From positions 1,507,506 to 1,571,505 of the forward strand of contig KK106987.1 of the NCBI GenBank assembly GCA_000611775.1: 64,000 nucleotides of DNA, written 5' to 3'. Position 1 is the stretch's first letter. Each line of letters starts with the position of its first letter. Below the pieces are notes generated by a model that saw only the letters and a program-made list of their open reading frames with translations, did not search any database and was not told where the DNA came from. This document shows positions 61,640 to 64,000 of the stretch, in pieces. The DNA comes from Umbilicaria muhlenbergii (lineage: Eukaryota > Ascomycota > Lecanoromycetes > Umbilicariales > Umbilicariaceae). Both the position numbers and the translations under genes were made by a program.

Positions 61640-62040
61640 GTGGAGACTGGTTGAGACTAGGAGATCAATAGCAGTGCAGCAAGATGACAGAGCTCTCAAA
61701 ATAAATTGTAAAAGTATGTAGCAATATTCATAAATACAAGCATAGGGGCCACCTTGACCATCAAGGTGAGGGTGATATTGCCTCAGTTAACTCAGACCCC
61801 ATTCTTAAAAGGCTTGTTAGCGCGTGTCACCCTGACAAAATCATGAAGCTAACCTGTTCAGATAGCTTTTCTTCACAGGGTTTAAGCATTTTATTAATAA
61901 TTACACTTTAAAATCACTTCACTTGATGTAATTTAAGCTAATGCAGTGCTCAGCCTGCAAATATTCAAGAAATATGCAGAAATAATTATATGTAATTGTA
62001 ACACTTATAAGAATTATAATATAAAGGACATGTAAAAGTT
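61640..62040. other. Boundary sequence with hairpin, possible LTR edge
   Basis: This holds a perfect hairpin, CACCTTGA-CCA-TCAAGGTG, at 61,750-61,768. A minus-strand TGTCAGGGTGACACGCG ending at about 61,837 resembles the start of the family A LTR (TGTCAGGG). No gene was seen. Confidence 0.4.
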
Positions 62041-64000
62041 TTACATAATTATATAAACTTAAATTATACTTAAAAGTTACATAAACACAGTGTAGAAGTA
62101 GCTGAAAAGGATTTTATTATTTATATTATTAATTTCACTCTTAAACACTTAATATCTATGAAAATCACATTTTTTAAAGTTTAATTATTTTATAATTTAT
62201 GCTCTTTTGAGTCTGAAAATACATTTTTTTAAATTTCATCAAGATGAACCTGCTCATTGTTAATTCAACTTTAAAAAAAAAATTTATTCTTACTCTCTTT
62301 CTTTAAGTCTGCTGATGATTTAATATTAATAAAATGCTTTAAGTTTTTTTTAAAAATCTCATAGTGAAGAAAATACTGTTTTGTTTTAAATTAACTTACT
62401 GTAATTCTTTAGATTTAATAACTCAAAAGGTATTTATTTATTTTATTAATTATAAATATTACTGTTTACTTTAATGTCAATTAAAATATCTTCACTGATA
62501 TTTTATAATTTAAGAAAGTAAAGTCAAATTTAATTATAATATTAATTATAATTAATATATAAAACTTAACTTCTCAGAGAGAAATAAAGAAGAAAATGAT
62601 AAAAAGATTTAAAATAAAAAGTTTAAATTATAATTTAAATATAATTTTAATCTTATTATTATTTATAATATCTTTAAAATTAATAAAGTAATTAATTTTA
62701 ATAATTTTCTTCTTTAAAATAAAGATGCTTTTTATTTTTATCTTGATAAAGTTTATTAATTGATAACTTTTTATTAATTAAAATTTTTGTATCTTGTTAA
62801 GTGTAATAATAATAATTATCTTCTTTATTTATTAATATTTTGAGAATTTTGTCTTTAATACTTTTAATATATTTAACTTAATACTTAAATTTTAAAAATT
62901 ATAAAACTTGATTTCTTTAAATTTTACACATAATATTACTCAATTTATAATATTTAATAATAATAATATTTTCAGTTTGTGTTTTAATATATAACAGCTT
63001 GAATATATTTTAAAATTAATAAATATTTAAGATGTTCTTATAATAAAAATATATAATACTAAATTTTATATATTGAAAGGTAATAAGTACTCAAAACACA
63101 ATTTATTACATTTATATTAATAATGTTAAAAAGATTTTGAGGGTTTTACAGAACAAGATTTATGTTTTTTAAGTTTAATATAATATTTAAAGTGTTATAT
63201 AATATTAAGTAATATTTCTAAGAATTTATATAAAGAATTTATATTAAATTAAGACAAGTTATTTATATTTAAGTTTTAAAAATCACTTATAAATCAGTTA
63301 AAGATTTATCATAAGTTATTCACAACTTATTATTCACAAATAAATAAATAAATAAAATAATTAAATTAAATATTAAAATAATATCTACAGTGTTATATTA
63401 ATTACTGACAAGATAACTGAATCACTTTGTTATTAATTACACAGTTAACTTATAATATTTTAAAAGTTACTACAATAAAGTACTCATTATTTTATGTTAA
63501 TTATAATTTTCATTTAAACATAATAAAGGAACTGAGGAAGTTATAATTTATAATAAATTAAATACAAATAAACATAAAATTATTAAAAATAATATATAAA
63601 TAATTAATAAAAGACATCATGTTCCTGTCATAATAATTAACAGTATATTATAATAAGAAGAAGAGTAAAAAACTTATTTTAAAAAATAAAATAAAATAAA
63701 TCTTCTTTAAAAGAACATTAAAATAATTAAATTAAGTACAAAACTGAATTACACAAAACTAAGACCTTTCAAAGTCAAAAAAGTAAAGGGAAAAAATAAT
63801 TACAAACTTTAATTACTGAGTAAAATAAAGATATATTTAGTATTTTATATTTTTTGACTAAAATCAGCATACTCAGAAATATCAATATAATTGCATTTAT
63901 TAAATCTTAACAAGAAGCAAGATTAAAAATATGAAGTTAAAAAAGTTCTAAATATATAAAAAATAAATAATCAGCTTTATTACTTAATAAAGTGAAAAAA
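62041..64000 (+). mobile_element. Very AT-rich Gypsy-type remnant
   Basis: This is almost pure AT sequence. On the plus strand, similarity to a Gypsy integrase is visible at about 63,290-63,550, with possible downstream pol sequence reaching the window end. No LTR was found. Its decay state matches the Copia-like remnant at 14-16 kb and is deeper than that of families A-C. It is broken throughout. Confidence 0.5.

Overview
The window looks like a piece of a filamentous ascomycete genome (Pezizomycotina, perhaps Dothideomycetes; that rank is inference). Host genes have short introns of about 49-114 nt with fungal donors (GTATGA, GTACGT, GTGAGT) and CTAAC-type branch points. A GC-rich gene island of about 19 kb (roughly 23.0-42.4 kb) sits between AT-rich blocks made almost entirely of decayed LTR retrotransposons. 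These blocks are poor in CpG and in TGG/CCA, the look of repeat-induced C-to-T mutation.

Left block (1-22.9 kb): the 3' part of a Gypsy element of family A (1-3,934); a gag-like remnant on the minus strand (about 3,950-5,420); the 3' end of a family B Gypsy element, B0, whose LTR is split by a second family B element, B1 (7,082-12,900, target duplication TGAAC/TGAAT); a probable non-autonomous DNA element (13,163-13,962); a strongly AT-degraded Copia-type remnant (about 14.0-16.16 kb); and a family C Gypsy element (16,171-22,535, 338-bp LTRs, target duplication ACTTT).

Gene island: a four-TM membrane protein gene (minus), then three very large genes. Gene A (+, 1,454 aa, two introns) converges on gene B (minus, about 1,805 aa, recognised as a DUF6603-type protein). 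Gene B diverges from gene C (+, about 1,267 aa, one intron) across a 1.4-kb shared upstream region. A 531-bp MITE with a TA target duplication lies between the converging ends of A and B. From memory, A and C resemble families of large uncharacterised proteins also found in bacteria. The A-B-C trio is the best candidate here for an undescribed, possibly bacterium-derived system. Its function cannot be read from the sequence.

Right block (42.4-64 kb): a nested stack. A degraded Gypsy element E on the minus strand (pieces at about 42.46-43.0, 51.26-51.55 and 59.48-60.54 kb) was split by a family A element, A2 (43,003-51,256, 290-bp LTRs, duplication AATCT), and by a family B element, B2 (51,556-59,471, duplication TATAA). 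B2 itself received a 455-bp solo LTR (56,371-56,825, duplication CTTTA) and a fresh-looking 1.6-kb LTR element carrying only a gag-like ORF (52,102-53,697, duplication GATAT). Beyond lie a small GC-rich patch with one possible short gene (61,262-61,639) and a very AT-rich Gypsy remnant running to the window end.

No tRNA, rRNA or CRISPR array was recognised by eye. Gene models come from reading splice sites and frame continuity only; no database search was possible.
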